Assembly: GCA_020846875.1 (NCBI GenBank)
Contig: JADLDB010000099.1
Location: forward strand, 1 to 64,000
Length of the DNA: 64,000 nucleotides
Direction of reading: 5' to 3'
Origin: Myxococcales bacterium
GTDB lineage: Bacteria; Myxococcota; Myxococcia; Myxococcales; Myxococcaceae
Shown: in pieces, positions 16,584 through 24,735 of the stretch
How the letters are laid out: every line of letters starts with the position of its first letter
Numbering within the stretch: position 1 is the stretch's first letter
The notes under the pieces: generated by a model
The model's database searches: none
Seen by the model: only the letters and a program-made list of their open reading frames with translations
Told to the model about the DNA's origin: nothing
Made by a program: the position numbers and the translations under genes

Positions 16584-17339
16584 CTAGTGCCGGCGCTCGC
16601 GGGCGCGGTTCACCAGCGCCTTGTAGACGCCCAGCTGCGGGGGGACGGAGTCGATCATCAGCTCCGGGTGCCACTGCACACCCACCACGAAGGTGCCCGC
16701 GCCGGGCTGCTCCACCGCCTCCACGAGGCCGTCCGGGGAGTGGGCCGAGGCGACCAGGCCTTCCCCCACCTTCTTCACCGCCTGGTGGTGGGTGGAGTTC
16801 ACCATCAACTGGCCCTTGCCCACGGAGTCGGCGAGCGCGGTGTCGGCCTTCACCTCCACCGGGTGCTGGGGCTGGGTGCGATCGTGGGCCTGCTCGTGCG
16901 GCCGGGCGTCAGGCACCTCGCGGGCGATGTCCTGGAAGAGCGTCCCTCCGAAGGCGACGTTGATGAGCTGCATGCCTCCGCAGATCCCGAGGATCGGCAG
17001 GTGGCGCTGCAGCGCAGCCTTGAGCAGGGCCAGCTCGAAGCCGGTGCGGGCGGCCTTCACCGGGCCCAGCCCCTCGCGGGCCGTCTCGCCGTAGTGCTCG
17101 GGCGCGATGTCGAAGGCGCCGCCGGTGATGACGAGGCCGGAGAGGCGATCGAGCCAGCAGTCGATGACCGTCCGGTCCTCCGAGTAGGGCAGCACGAAGG
17201 GAAGGCCTCCGGCGCGCAGCACCGCATCGGCGTAGGCGGCCTTCACGTCGTACCTGGGGAAGGGCTGTGACGCGGTGGGCTCCGAGGAGTCGGGGGTGAT
17301 CCCGATGCTCGGCCGGCGGGGGTGGCCATGGTGCTTCAT
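16584..17339 (-). CDS. Class I glutamine-amidotransferase-like hydrolase (peptidase C26, PuuD-like)
   Basis: The 251-residue protein has the C26 layout: GLVITGGAFDIAPEHYGE near the start, the nucleophile elbow GICGGMQLINVAFGG, NSTHHQAVKKVGEG, and WHPE with the catalytic His-Glu. PuuD-type enzymes hydrolyse gamma-glutamyl-GABA; others in the family act on gamma-glutamyl-polyamines or similar. No other putrescine-degradation gene is nearby, so the substrate is uncertain. Its start overlaps the thiE stop by 4 bp (ATGA), so the two are translationally coupled. Confidence 0.85.
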   Translation of the reverse strand: MKHHGHPRRPSIGITPDSSEPTASQPFPRYDVKAAYADAVLRAGGLPFVLPYSEDRTVIDCWLDRLSGLVITGGAFDIAPEHYGETAREGLGPVKAARTGFELALLKAALQRHLPILGICGGMQLINVAFGGTLFQDIAREVPDARPHEQAHDRTQPQHPVEVKADTALADSVGKGQLMVNSTHHQAVKKVGEGLVASAHSPDGLVEAVEQPGAGTFVVGVQWHPELMIDSVPPQLGVYKALVNRARERRH

Positions 17340-17971
17340 CTGGCGGCCAAGAATGCCCGGTGCAGGTCGCGAGCGCGAGCAGGCAGATCGTCCGCGCGCA
17401 GCAGCTCACCCGCCACCGCCGCGCAGGTGGCCCCGGCCTTCGCCACCTCGGCGATGGTGCCCAGGGTGATCCCCCCGATGCCCACCACCGGCAGCGGCGA
17501 GGCCCGGACGAGCTGCGCGAAGCGCAGGAGGCCCAGCGGCGGGTGGCCGACCTCCTTGGTGGCGGTGGGGAAGATCGGCCCCAGCCCGACGTGATCCGCG
17601 CCGGCGGCCTTCGCCTGCTCGATGTCCTCCAGCGAGCGGGTGGTGGCGCCGATCATCGCCTCGACGCCCAGCAGCCGCCGCGCCACGGAAGGAGCGAGAT
17701 CGTCCGCGCCCAGGTGCACCCCGTCCGCGCCGCCGGCGAGGCAGAGATCCACCCGATCGTTGACGATCACCCGCGCGTCCCTCGGCCGGGCCAGCGCCAC
17801 CACCGCGCGGATCGCCTCCAGCGCAGGGCGATCGGCGGTCGTCTCCAGCCGAAGCTGCAGCACCGGCGCGCCGCCCTCCAGCGCCGCCCGGGCCTTCTCA
17901 ACCAGCGAACGCTCGGGCCGGACCGCGTCGTCGATCAGCGCGTACAACCCGCGGGGGAGCTTGTAGGGCAT
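17336..17971 (-). CDS. thiE: Thiamine-phosphate synthase-type protein
   Basis: The 211-residue TIM-barrel protein carries VIVNDRVDLCLAGGADGVHLGADDLAP, IGATTRSLEDIEQAKAAGADHVGLGPIFPTATK and VVGIGGIT, the standard ThiE signatures. ThiE joins hydroxymethylpyrimidine diphosphate and thiazole phosphate to thiamine phosphate. The phosphate-binding R-x-K after strand 2 reads RLE here (QLRLETT), so the usual lysine is a glutamate. This could weaken activity or mark a TenI-like relative. No other thi gene is in the window. ATG at 17971 follows no obvious site. Downstream the C26 hydrolase overlaps by 4 bp. Confidence 0.82.
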   Translation of the reverse strand: MPYKLPRGLYALIDDAVRPERSLVEKARAALEGGAPVLQLRLETTADRPALEAIRAVVALARPRDARVIVNDRVDLCLAGGADGVHLGADDLAPSVARRLLGVEAMIGATTRSLEDIEQAKAAGADHVGLGPIFPTATKEVGHPPLGLLRFAQLVRASPLPVVGIGGITLGTIAEVAKAGATCAAVAGELLRADDLPARARDLHRAFLAAR

Positions 17972-17988
17972 TCCGCGCCTGTTATAAG
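17961..17988 (+). promoter_or_regulatory. Candidate promoter for the 18.0-19.2 kb operon
   Basis: TTGTAG (17961-17966), a 16-bp spacer and TATAAG (17983-17988) lie 36 bp before the first ATG at 18024. The -10 is 5/6. The -35 overlaps the thiE start codon on the other strand, so the two units may interfere. Confidence 0.45.
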
Positions 17989-18023
17989 CGCCGCGTCACT
18001 TTCCGCAGCAGGAGCCACCGGCC

Positions 18024-18209
18024 ATGTCGAACGACATCGACTACACGACCCTGGACAAGCGCACGATCGACCGCCTCGTCCGTCAGGGGATCGCCGACGA
18101 GAAGACGATCGACAAGGCGCTCAAGGCGCTGCCGGACCTCGCGGACCGGGCCGCGAAGGTTGAGGCCTCGCTGATCGACGACGACCTCGACGACGAGGAC
18201 GAGGAGTAG
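18024..18209 (+). CDS. Small acidic conserved-type protein
   Basis: The 61-residue product (MSNDIDYTTLDKRTIDRL...) is one or two predicted helices ending in a strongly acidic tail (DDDLDDEDEE). It has no transmembrane segment or cysteine. I do not recognise a family, but codon use is typical of the genome and CAGGAG precedes the ATG. It is followed 8 bp later by the DUF1844 gene, suggesting a shared mRNA. Function unknown. Confidence 0.7.
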   Translation: MSNDIDYTTLDKRTIDRLVRQGIADEKTIDKALKALPDLADRAAKVEASLIDDDLDDEDEE

Positions 18210-18217
18210 GGACCGCC

Positions 18218-18517
18218 ATGGCCGAGCGCCGCGGAGAGACCTTCGTGATGCGCGAGGAGGCCGGCCCGCTGACCTTCAGCGCCGTGCTGCTGGGCGTGGC
18301 CTCCACCACCTTGATCCACCTGGGCGTCTCGCCTCACCCGGAGACCGGTGAGAAGCGCGTCGACCTCGACACCGCCCGCGAGTGGATCGACGTGCTCGAG
18401 CTCTTGCGGGAGAAGACGAAGGGCAACCTCACCTCGGACGAGGAGAAGCTGCTCGGCTCCCTCCTCAACGATCTGCGCCTGCGCTTCGTCGAACACAGCA
18501 CCGCCTCCCGGGGATGA
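18218..18517 (+). CDS. DUF1844 family protein
   Basis: The 99-residue product contains FSAVLLGVASTTLIHLGV followed by RVDLDTAREWIDVLELLREKTKGNLTSDEEKLLGSLLNDLRLRFV, the DUF1844 signature. This small family occurs in deltaproteobacteria and relatives and its role is unknown. Its stop overlaps the next start by 4 bp (ATGA). It sits between a small acidic protein and a membrane protein, probably as one operon. Confidence 0.88.
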   Translation: MAERRGETFVMREEAGPLTFSAVLLGVASTTLIHLGVSPHPETGEKRVDLDTAREWIDVLELLREKTKGNLTSDEEKLLGSLLNDLRLRFVEHSTASRG

Positions 18518-19152
18518 AGGCCCCCCCGCCCTACCCCACGATCTTCCGCGTGGCCCTGCTGGCCGCCGTCACGGCGGGGGCGTTGATGTCCTTCAGCGCG
18601 GCGCAGGGCGTGGGCCTGGCGATCATGGCTCCAGACGCCCCCCGCGACGCCGAGGTGAAGCTGGGCGCGCTCGCAGGCCTGACGCCCTGGGCGAAGGAGC
18701 AGGAAGCGGCGCTCCAGGCCAGCCGCCGCGCCACCTTCGCGGCGATCGAGTCGATGGGCGCTGCCCGCGTGGTGATCCTGCTCGGCCTGTCGGCGACGGC
18801 GTCGATGGTCTTCCTGGGCGCCCTCTTCCTGCGCTGGTCCGCCAACACCCCGAGGTGGGCGATCGCCCGCCTCCTCGGCCGGGCCGCCCTGGCGGTGGCC
18901 TTCTTCCGCACCCTCGACGGTGCGCAGGAGCTGGTGATCACCCGCCGCGCCACCGACGCCGCGATCAAGGTGCTCATCGCCGCCGAGGTGCCCGACGCCT
19001 CCGCCGGGGCCGGCTACACGCTGGGGGTGATCAGCGCGCTGAGCGTGGGCTGGACGGCCTTCGTGGTGGCCCTCTTCCTGGCGCTGGGCGGCTACTTCAA
19101 GAGCGAGAAGGTCAGGAGCCTCTTGAGCGCGACCTCGGGCGACGAGGGCTGA
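18514..19152 (+). CDS. Integral membrane protein of unknown function
   Basis: The 212-residue protein has three or four hydrophobic segments: FRVALLAAVTAGALMSF (about 10-28), VVILLGLSATASMVFLGALF (about 88-108), a weaker one near 120-135, and a long C-terminal one (about 170-198). A polar segment of about 50 residues between the first two would lie on one side of the membrane. I do not recognise the family. It starts at an ATG that overlaps the DUF1844 stop (4 bp), so it is co-translated with it. Confidence 0.75.
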   Translation: MKAPPPYPTIFRVALLAAVTAGALMSFSAAQGVGLAIMAPDAPRDAEVKLGALAGLTPWAKEQEAALQASRRATFAAIESMGAARVVILLGLSATASMVFLGALFLRWSANTPRWAIARLLGRAALAVAFFRTLDGAQELVITRRATDAAIKVLIAAEVPDASAGAGYTLGVISALSVGWTAFVVALFLALGGYFKSEKVRSLLSATSGDEG

Positions 19153-19170
19153 CGCTCCAGGTCGCGGGTT

Positions 19171-19758
19171 TCAGCGCACCGCGGCGAGCACCGCCTGGTG
19201 CTGGAGCACCTGCGCCGGCTCGGGGAAGAGCTGCCACAGGGGCCGGGGCGAGAGCGCCTGGCCGAGATCGATGAAGGCGGTGGCGTGCCGGGGGATCCGC
19301 AAGAGCTGCTCCCGGCGAATGCCCAGCACGCGCGCCACGTACCCCAGCGGCCACTTCGCCTGGGCCCGCTCGAAGGCGCGCTCGTCCTCGTCGTCGGGCA
19401 GCTCCGCGTCCTCGTAGCGCAGGGCCTCGCCGCCCACCCGCCGGCCCGCGGCGTACGCCACCACCTGCTCCACCTCGTCGGGATCGAAGGCGTAGGCGTG
19501 GACGGTGACGCGCAGGTGCTCGGACAGCCTCCGGGCCAGCGCGTGGTGCGAGAGGTACCAGCGCGCCCCCGCCCGGCCGTAGGTGAAGGGCCCGTCGAAG
19601 GCGAAGCGGGCGATCCGCGGCCCGCCCAGCACCGTCACCAACAGGGCCGCGTCGTCGGGCGACTGGCCGTCTTCCTCGAGTGCTTCACGCGCCAGCCGCT
19701 GCAACCACGCCGCGTCGACGTCCTCGTACTGGCACAGGTACCCACCGTGCGATTCCAC
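19171..19758 (-). CDS. Hypothetical cytoplasmic protein
   Basis: The 195-residue product has no signal peptide or membrane segment. It is rich in Ala, Arg and Glu, with a helical central part (VEQVVAYAAGRRVGG) and an acidic insertion LPDDEDERAF. I do not recognise a family. I choose the GTG at 19758 because AAGGGGGG lies 8 bp upstream on the minus strand. A start at 19827 would add residues that look non-coding. It is divergent from clpB with a 202-bp gap. It faces the membrane-protein gene ending at 19152. Confidence 0.68.
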   Translation of the reverse strand: MESHGGYLCQYEDVDAAWLQRLAREALEEDGQSPDDAALLVTVLGGPRIARFAFDGPFTYGRAGARWYLSHHALARRLSEHLRVTVHAYAFDPDEVEQVVAYAAGRRVGGEALRYEDAELPDDEDERAFERAQAKWPLGYVARVLGIRREQLLRIPRHATAFIDLGQALSPRPLWQLFPEPAQVLQHQAVLAAVR

Positions 19759-19960
19759 TTCGAAGGCCCCCCTTGAAGTCGGCAAAAAAGGCCCGCGGCG
19801 AATACACCTTCCGACCTCGCCCGACAAGAGAAGCCCCGCAGAAAGGGCCGATTTTCTTCAGGTTTATGACGCGCCGCGACACAACCCGGTCAGGGAGTTG
19901 ATTCGGCGGTCAACGTGCCCCGCAGCTTGCGCGCCAAGGCTCGGCCCTTAGCTTGGGCGC

Positions 19961-22555
19961 ATGCGAATGGACAAGTTTACGCTCAAGGCGCAGGAGGCGA
20001 TCCAGGAAGGCCAGGCCCTGGCGCGCCGAGCGAGCCACTCCAGCTACGAGCCCGAGCACCTGCTGCGGGCGCTGGTGGATCAGTCCGACGGCGTGGTGGT
20101 GCCGCTGCTGCAGAAGATCGGCGTGGACGTGCGGCTGGTCGGCCAGCGGGTGGACGAGGCGATCGCGCGGCTGCCGACGATCAAGGGCGCCAACACGCAG
20201 CTGTCGAACCGGCTGGTGCAGTTGTTGGAGCGGGCGGAGGACGAGGCCAAGGCGCTCAAGGACGAGTACACCTCGAGCGAGCACCTGCTGTTGTCCTTCG
20301 CGCAGGACAAGGGGGCGGCGGGCGAGCTCTTGAAGAGCTCCGGGGTGACGAAGGAGCGGATCGCCACGGCGGTGAAGGGGCTGCGCGGCACGGGGCGCGT
20401 CACCAGCCAGGACGCGGAAGGCACCTACCGGGCGCTGGAGAAGTACGGGCGCGATCTGACCGAGGCGGCGAAGGGCGGGAAGCTGGATCCGGTGATCGGC
20501 CGCGACGAGGAGATCCGCCGCACCATCCAGGTCCTCTCCCGGCGCACCAAGAACAACCCGGTGCTGATCGGCGAGCCCGGCGTGGGGAAGACGGCGATCG
20601 CGGAAGGGCTGGCGCGGCGGATCGTCGACGGGGACGTGCCCGAGAGCCTCAAGCGCAAGAAGCTGGTGTCGCTGGATCTGGGGGCGATGGTGGCGGGCGC
20701 CAAGTTCCGCGGCGAGTTCGAGGAGCGGCTCAAGGCCGTGCTGAAGGAGGTCGCCCAGGCCCAGGGGGAGATCATCGTCTTCATCGACGAGCTGCACACG
20801 CTGGTGGGCGCGGGGAAGGCGGAGGGCTCGATGGACGCGGGCAACATGCTCAAGCCCGCGCTGGCCCGCGGCGAATTGCACTGCATCGGCGCCACCACCC
20901 TGGACGAGTACAGGAAGCACATCGAGAAGGACGCGGCCCTCGAGCGCCGCTTCCAGCCGGTGCTGGTGGGCGAGCCGTCGGTGGCCGACACCATCTCCAT
21001 CCTGCGGGGGCTCAAGGAGCGCTACGAGGTGCACCACGGCGTGCGGATCCAGGACTCGGCGCTGGTCGCCGCGGCGACCCTGTCCAACCGGTACATCAGC
21101 GACCGCTTCCTGCCGGACAAGGCGATCGACCTGGTGGACGAGTCGGCGTCCCGGCTGCGGATCGAGATCGACTCCATGCCCACCGAGGTGGACGAGGTGC
21201 GCCGCAAGCTGATGCAGCTGGAGATCGAGCGCGAGGGCCTGAAGAAGGAGTCCGACGTGCACTCGAAGGAGCGCCTGTCCACGCTGGAGAAGGAGATCGC
21301 CGAGGCCCACGAGAAGCTGTCCGGCATGAAGGCCCACTGGGAGGCGGAGAAGGCGATCATCACCTCCATCCGCGCGGTGAAGGAGAAGATCGAGCTGGCC
21401 CGCAATGATCAAGCCGACGCCGAGCGGCGCAGCGATCTGAACAAGGCGGCGGAGATCAAGTTCGGCGTGCTGCCGTCGCTGGAGAAGGAGCTCGGCCAGC
21501 AGCAGGCGCGCCTCTCGGAGCTGCAGCAGCGGCAGCGCTTCCTCAAGGAGGAGGTGGACTCCGAGGACATCGCCGAGGTGGTGGGCAAGTGGACGGGCAT
21601 CCCCGTGTCGCGCCTTCTGGAGGGCGAGGTGCAGAAGCTGGTGAAGATGGAGGAGCGGCTGGAGCTGCGTGTCATCGGCCAGAAGAGCCCGATCGAGGCG
21701 GTGTCGAACGCGGTGCGGCGCGCGAGATCCGGCTTGCAGGATCCCCACCGGCCGATCGGCTCCTTCATCTTCCTGGGGCCCACCGGCGTGGGGAAGACGG
21801 AGACGGCCAAGGCGCTGGCGGAGTTCCTGTTCGACTCCGATCAGGCGATCGTCCGCATCGACATGTCGGAGTACATGGAGAAGCACGCCGTCTCGCGGCT
21901 GATCGGCGCGCCCCCGGGGTACGTGGGCTACGACGAGGGCGGGCAGTTGACGGAGGCGGTGCGGCGGCGGCCGTACTCGGTGGTGCTCTTCGACGAGATC
22001 GAGAAGGCCCACCCCGACGTGTTCAACGTGCTCCTGCAGATCCTCGACGAGGGGCGGCTGACGGACGGCCAGGGGCGGACGGTGGACTTCAAGAACACGG
22101 TGTTGATCATGACGTCCAACATCGGCGCGCAGGCGATCCAGGAAGGCCTCGCCGGCTCGAAGTCGCTGGACGCGCACACCCGGCGCGAGGTGATGGAGGC
22201 CCTCAAGCAGCAGTTCCGGCCGGAGTTTCTGAATCGCGTGGACGAGGTGGTGCTGTTCGAGCCGCTCACGCAGGAGGACATCGCCAGGGTGGTGGACCTG
22301 CAGATGGCGCGGCTCAAGGCGCTGGCGGCGGACAAGCGGATCACCCTGGAGCTGACGGCGGGCGCGCGCGGCTTCTTGGCGCAGCAGGGGTACGATCCGG
22401 TGTACGGGGCGCGGCCCCTGAAGCGGGCGATCCAGAAGTTCGTGCAGGATCCGCTGGCGCTGAAGATCCTCGGCGGCGAGTTCGTCCCCGGCGATCACGT
22501 GACGATCGACGCGGCGGGCGAGGCGCTGGCGATGAAGGCGCAGCCCCGCGCGTGA
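19961..22555 (+). CDS. clpB: ATP-dependent disaggregase ClpB
   Basis: The 864-residue protein has the Clp N-domain ([23 protein letters not shown], to about 150), AAA-1 with GEPGVGKTA near 204, a long M-domain coiled coil (about 400-530) that marks ClpB rather than ClpA or ClpC, AAA-2 with GPTGVGKTE near 607, and a D2-small domain. ClpB resolves protein aggregates with DnaK-DnaJ-GrpE. The start may be either of two nearby ATGs (19961 or 19967). No CIRCE element is seen upstream. The 3' end abuts a 164-bp foldback element one base after the stop. Confidence 0.97.
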   Translation: MRMDKFTLKAQEAIQEGQALARRASHSSYEPEHLLRALVDQSDGVVVPLLQKIGVDVRLVGQRVDEAIARLPTIKGANTQLSNRLVQLLERAEDEAKALKDEYTSSEHLLLSFAQDKGAAGELLKSSGVTKERIATAVKGLRGTGRVTSQDAEGTYRALEKYGRDLTEAAKGGKLDPVIGRDEEIRRTIQVLSRRTKNNPVLIGEPGVGKTAIAEGLARRIVDGDVPESLKRKKLVSLDLGAMVAGAKFRGEFEERLKAVLKEVAQAQGEIIVFIDELHTLVGAGKAEGSMDAGNMLKPALARGELHCIGATTLDEYRKHIEKDAALERRFQPVLVGEPSVADTISILRGLKERYEVHHGVRIQDSALVAAATLSNRYISDRFLPDKAIDLVDESASRLRIEIDSMPTEVDEVRRKLMQLEIEREGLKKESDVHSKERLSTLEKEIAEAHEKLSGMKAHWEAEKAIITSIRAVKEKIELARNDQADAERRSDLNKAAEIKFGVLPSLEKELGQQQARLSELQQRQRFLKEEVDSEDIAEVVGKWTGIPVSRLLEGEVQKLVKMEERLELRVIGQKSPIEAVSNAVRRARSGLQDPHRPIGSFIFLGPTGVGKTETAKALAEFLFDSDQAIVRIDMSEYMEKHAVSRLIGAPPGYVGYDEGGQLTEAVRRRPYSVVLFDEIEKAHPDVFNVLLQILDEGRLTDGQGRTVDFKNTVLIMTSNIGAQAIQEGLAGSKSLDAHTRREVMEALKQQFRPEFLNRVDEVVLFEPLTQEDIARVVDLQMARLKALAADKRITLELTAGARGFLAQQGYDPVYGARPLKRAIQKFVQDPLALKILGGEFVPGDHVTIDAAGEALAMKAQPRA

Positions 22556-22556
22556 C

Positions 22557-22720
22557 TAACCCCGGAGTTCACCTGGGTAGAGCATGGATCGCGCAGGACG
22601 TTGCCCGGAGGTCGAGAAGCGAGGAGGGAGCGGGCTGGTGGGCCCGTGACCGACGAGCGACGACGAGATCCGAGCAAGGGACCAGCGAGGCGTGCTCTGC
22701 TCAGGCGATCTCCGGGGTTA
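22557..22720. repeat. 164-bp imperfect foldback element filling the clpB-membrane protein gap
   Basis: The outer 11 bp are perfect inverted repeats, TAACCCCGGAG at 22557-22567 and CTCCGGGGTTA at 22710-22720. The first 30 bp of each arm match at about 25 positions. A second well-paired block includes TTGCCCGGA with TCGGAGCAAG-type complement, and CGGGC/GCCCG closes the centre near 22631-22645. It begins one base after the clpB stop, and its last three bases are the TAA stop of the convergent gene. It resembles a non-coding mobile (MITE- or REP-like) element or an unusually large bidirectional terminator. Confidence 0.6.
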
Positions 22721-23374
22721 ATCCTCCCTGTCCCCCTGGGGAGAGGGTTGGGGAGCGGGGCTGCTCTTCCCTTCAGCCCGCGCGAGAAACTCCGCGTACT
22801 CCGCCTTCCGCTTCTCGGCCTCGACGTCGGCGACGGCCTGCGCGGCGTCCGCCGAGGCGAGCCCTCGCGACACGGCCCAGGAGACCAGGCCCACGCCGCC
22901 CACCAGGGTGAGCGCGCGCGCGACCATGTCACCGGGGCTGCCCATCACCCAGTCCAGGCCGTCGCTGGCGGTGGCGAGCATGAGGCCGAAGGCCTCGCCG
23001 GACAGGGTGGCGGTGACGGCGAAGCGCAGGGCCTGCACGCCGAGGTAGCGGCCGGCGGCCCACCCGAGGAAGGGGAGGATCGCCCACAGCCAGGTGCGCA
23101 GGAGGATCCAGTGGAGGAGCCACGCGGCGGCCTCGTTGGAGATTGCCCCGAGGCGCTCGCCGACGCGCACCGACAGGCCGCTCATCACGAAGCCGCCCAG
23201 GATGAAGGCGAAGACGCCGGAGCCGACGAGGAGGACGGCGCGGCGGGAGGCGCTCTCGGCGCGGCCCAAGCGGCCAGGCTCCTTCTTGTTGGGACCCGGC
23301 GCGGGAGGCGCGACCGCCTTGTCCGGTCCCCTCGCCTCCCCGGCCGCCCCGTCTCCGCTGGTCGGCTCACTCAT
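22718..23374 (-). CDS. Membrane protein of unknown function
   Basis: The 218-residue protein has a Pro/Gly-rich cytoplasmic N-terminus of about 45 residues and hydrophobic segments near 47-70 (VLLVGSGVFAFILGGFVMSGL), 80-105 (Trp-rich) and 155-172. It ends in a charged helical tail. I do not recognise a family. ATG 23374 is preceded by GGGGAAG and overlaps the truA stop by 8 bp. An upstream ATG (23386) is possible. Its stop codon is supplied by the right end of the foldback element, so the C-terminus may have been reset by that insertion. Confidence 0.72.
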   Translation of the reverse strand: MSEPTSGDGAAGEARGPDKAVAPPAPGPNKKEPGRLGRAESASRRAVLLVGSGVFAFILGGFVMSGLSVRVGERLGAISNEAAAWLLHWILLRTWLWAILPFLGWAAGRYLGVQALRFAVTATLSGEAFGLMLATASDGLDWVMGSPGDMVARALTLVGGVGLVSWAVSRGLASADAAQAVADVEAEKRKAEYAEFLARAEGKSSPAPQPSPQGDRED

Positions 23375-24140
23375 CGTCTTCCCCATCCTCGCGCGGTCCC
23401 TGGCCGTAGAACACCTCGTCGAGGCACAGCCCGTGGGGAGGCGCGGTCGGCCCGGCGCGGGTGCGATCCCGCGAGTCGAGCAACTCGGCCACCCACCTGG
23501 GCTCCTGCTTGCTGCGGCCGATCTCCACCAGGCTGCCCACGAGGTTGCGGACCATGTGCTTGAGAAACGCCGTCCCCTCCACCACCAGGGTGAGCTCGTC
23601 GCCGGCAGCGCCGGTGAGCTCGATCCGCTTGAGCTCCCGCACCGCGCCCTTCGCCTGGCAGTCCGAGGCGCGAAACGCAGAGAAGTCGTGCTCGCCGATC
23701 AGCTGACGCGCCGCTTCCTGCATGGCCGGGACGTTCAAGGGCAGGAAAATTTCCCAGTGGGAGTGGCGACGCAGCGGCGAGCGCGACCGCCGGTTGCTGA
23801 CCCGGTACACGTACCGTTTGCCGCGCGACCAGCGACGAGGATCGAACGCGGGATCGACCTCCTCGGCCTTCACCACCGCAATGTCTTCGGGCAGATGGGT
23901 GTTGAGGCCCATCCACCAGGCCTTCATCGGGAGGCTCAAGGGCGCGTCGAAGGACACCACCTGCCCCCGCGCGTGGACGCCTGAGTCGGTCCGGCCCGCG
24001 GCGTGTACGGAGATGGCGTGGCCGGTGAGTTCCTGGAGGGCGCGCTGCACCCTGCCCTGCACCGAGGTGCCGTTCTGCTGGATCTGCCAGCCGACGTAGT
24101 TGGTCCCGTCGTACTCCAGCACGAGCTTCACGCGGGCCAT
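23367..24140 (-). CDS. truA: tRNA pseudouridine(38-40) synthase
   Basis: The 257-residue protein has the TruA signatures LVLEYDGTNYVGWQ, AAGRTDSGVHARGQ (catalytic Asp in RTDSGVHA), RWSRGKRYVYRV and FLKHMVRNLVG. TruA converts uridines 38-40 of the tRNA anticodon stem to pseudouridine. It overlaps the membrane-protein gene by 8 bp downstream and diverges from a small anchored protein at 24197. The C-terminus has an acidic tail of about ten residues. Confidence 0.96.
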   Translation of the reverse strand: MARVKLVLEYDGTNYVGWQIQQNGTSVQGRVQRALQELTGHAISVHAAGRTDSGVHARGQVVSFDAPLSLPMKAWWMGLNTHLPEDIAVVKAEEVDPAFDPRRWSRGKRYVYRVSNRRSRSPLRRHSHWEIFLPLNVPAMQEAARQLIGEHDFSAFRASDCQAKGAVRELKRIELTGAAGDELTLVVEGTAFLKHMVRNLVGSLVEIGRSKQEPRWVAELLDSRDRTRAGPTAPPHGLCLDEVFYGQGPREDGEDDE

Positions 24141-24196
24141 GTGTCGCCACTATCCCACATGGAACCCGGAATCGGGATGGGTTGTCCTAGCCGCCC

Positions 24197-24616
24197 ATGC
24201 CGCCCGACGTGCTCCTCGCCCTCGCTTCGAGTGGTCTCACGCTGGTCGCCTCGCTGATGTTCCTGGTGGGCGACGGGCCGTTGGAAGAGGCGCCGGACGA
24301 TCCACGCAACCACGTCGCCTTCTGTCTGCCCCCGGCGCGCGCGCGCCCCCAGCCCCGGCCTCCTCCCCTCCCCTCGTCGCCGGAGTGCGCCGTCTCGGTG
24401 AGGACGCCGGCGGTGGAAGGCGTGCTGACGCTCAAGCCACAGGGTGACGAGTGGGTGGTGACGCTGGACTGGGCGCCGATGGCCGACGTCCCCGCGCTGG
24501 CGCTCAACGAGCACGGCGAGGGCACGGGCGCGGTGCACGATCTGCGCTGGCACGGGAAGGCCGGCGTGGCGCGGCCGGTGCGTCGCACCTGGAAGCAGAA
24601 GCCAGGGCAGGCGTAA
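24197..24616 (+). CDS. Small protein with N-terminal membrane anchor, unknown function
   Basis: The 139-residue product begins with a hydrophobic segment (VLLALASSGLTLVASLMFLVG) that could be a signal anchor, then a Pro-rich stretch (about 45-62) and a small beta-rich domain (VLTLKPQGDEWVVTLDWAPM). Third codon positions are almost all G or C in this frame, which supports it over the antisense frames. No strong ribosome-binding site is visible before the ATG. I do not recognise a family. It diverges from truA, leaving only 56 bp for both promoters. Confidence 0.65.
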   Translation: MPPDVLLALASSGLTLVASLMFLVGDGPLEEAPDDPRNHVAFCLPPARARPQPRPPPLPSSPECAVSVRTPAVEGVLTLKPQGDEWVVTLDWAPMADVPALALNEHGEGTGAVHDLRWHGKAGVARPVRRTWKQKPGQA

Positions 24617-24691
24617 GGCCTCGCGTTTGCGGGCCCCCCGGCCGAGCTGCCGAGTCGTCTCTCACGCGGACCTCGTGAAAGAAATGAAGGC

Positions 24692-24719
24692 CAGGGCCTG
24701 TCCTCGTCGATGAGCCCTG
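24692..24719 (-). terminator. Possible terminator of the Ser/Thr kinase gene
   Basis: CAGGGC (24692-24697) and GCCCTG (24714-24719) form a 6-bp stem with a 16-nt loop. It lies 17 bp after the kinase stop and is followed on the minus strand by a T-rich stretch (CCTTCATTTCTTTC). This is the only T-rich follow-up I found in the window, though the loop is long. The 119-bp gap holds nothing else recognisable. Confidence 0.35.
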
Positions 24720-24735
24720 CGCGCGGCAGCGCTGA

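Noticed and set aside
19759-19960. Heat-shock promoter or CIRCE before clpB
   Set aside because: CCCTTGAA at 19770-19777 resembles a sigma-32 -35, but the expected CCCCAT-type -10 is not present at 13-17 bp (only CCCGCGGC). No CIRCE inverted repeat is found. The element also overlaps the ribosome-binding site of the divergent gene.
24128-24553. Minus-strand frame over the small anchored protein at 24197
   Set aside because: Third-position GC and the hydrophobic N-terminus favour the plus-strand frame; the minus frame has low-complexity Arg/His/Gly content.
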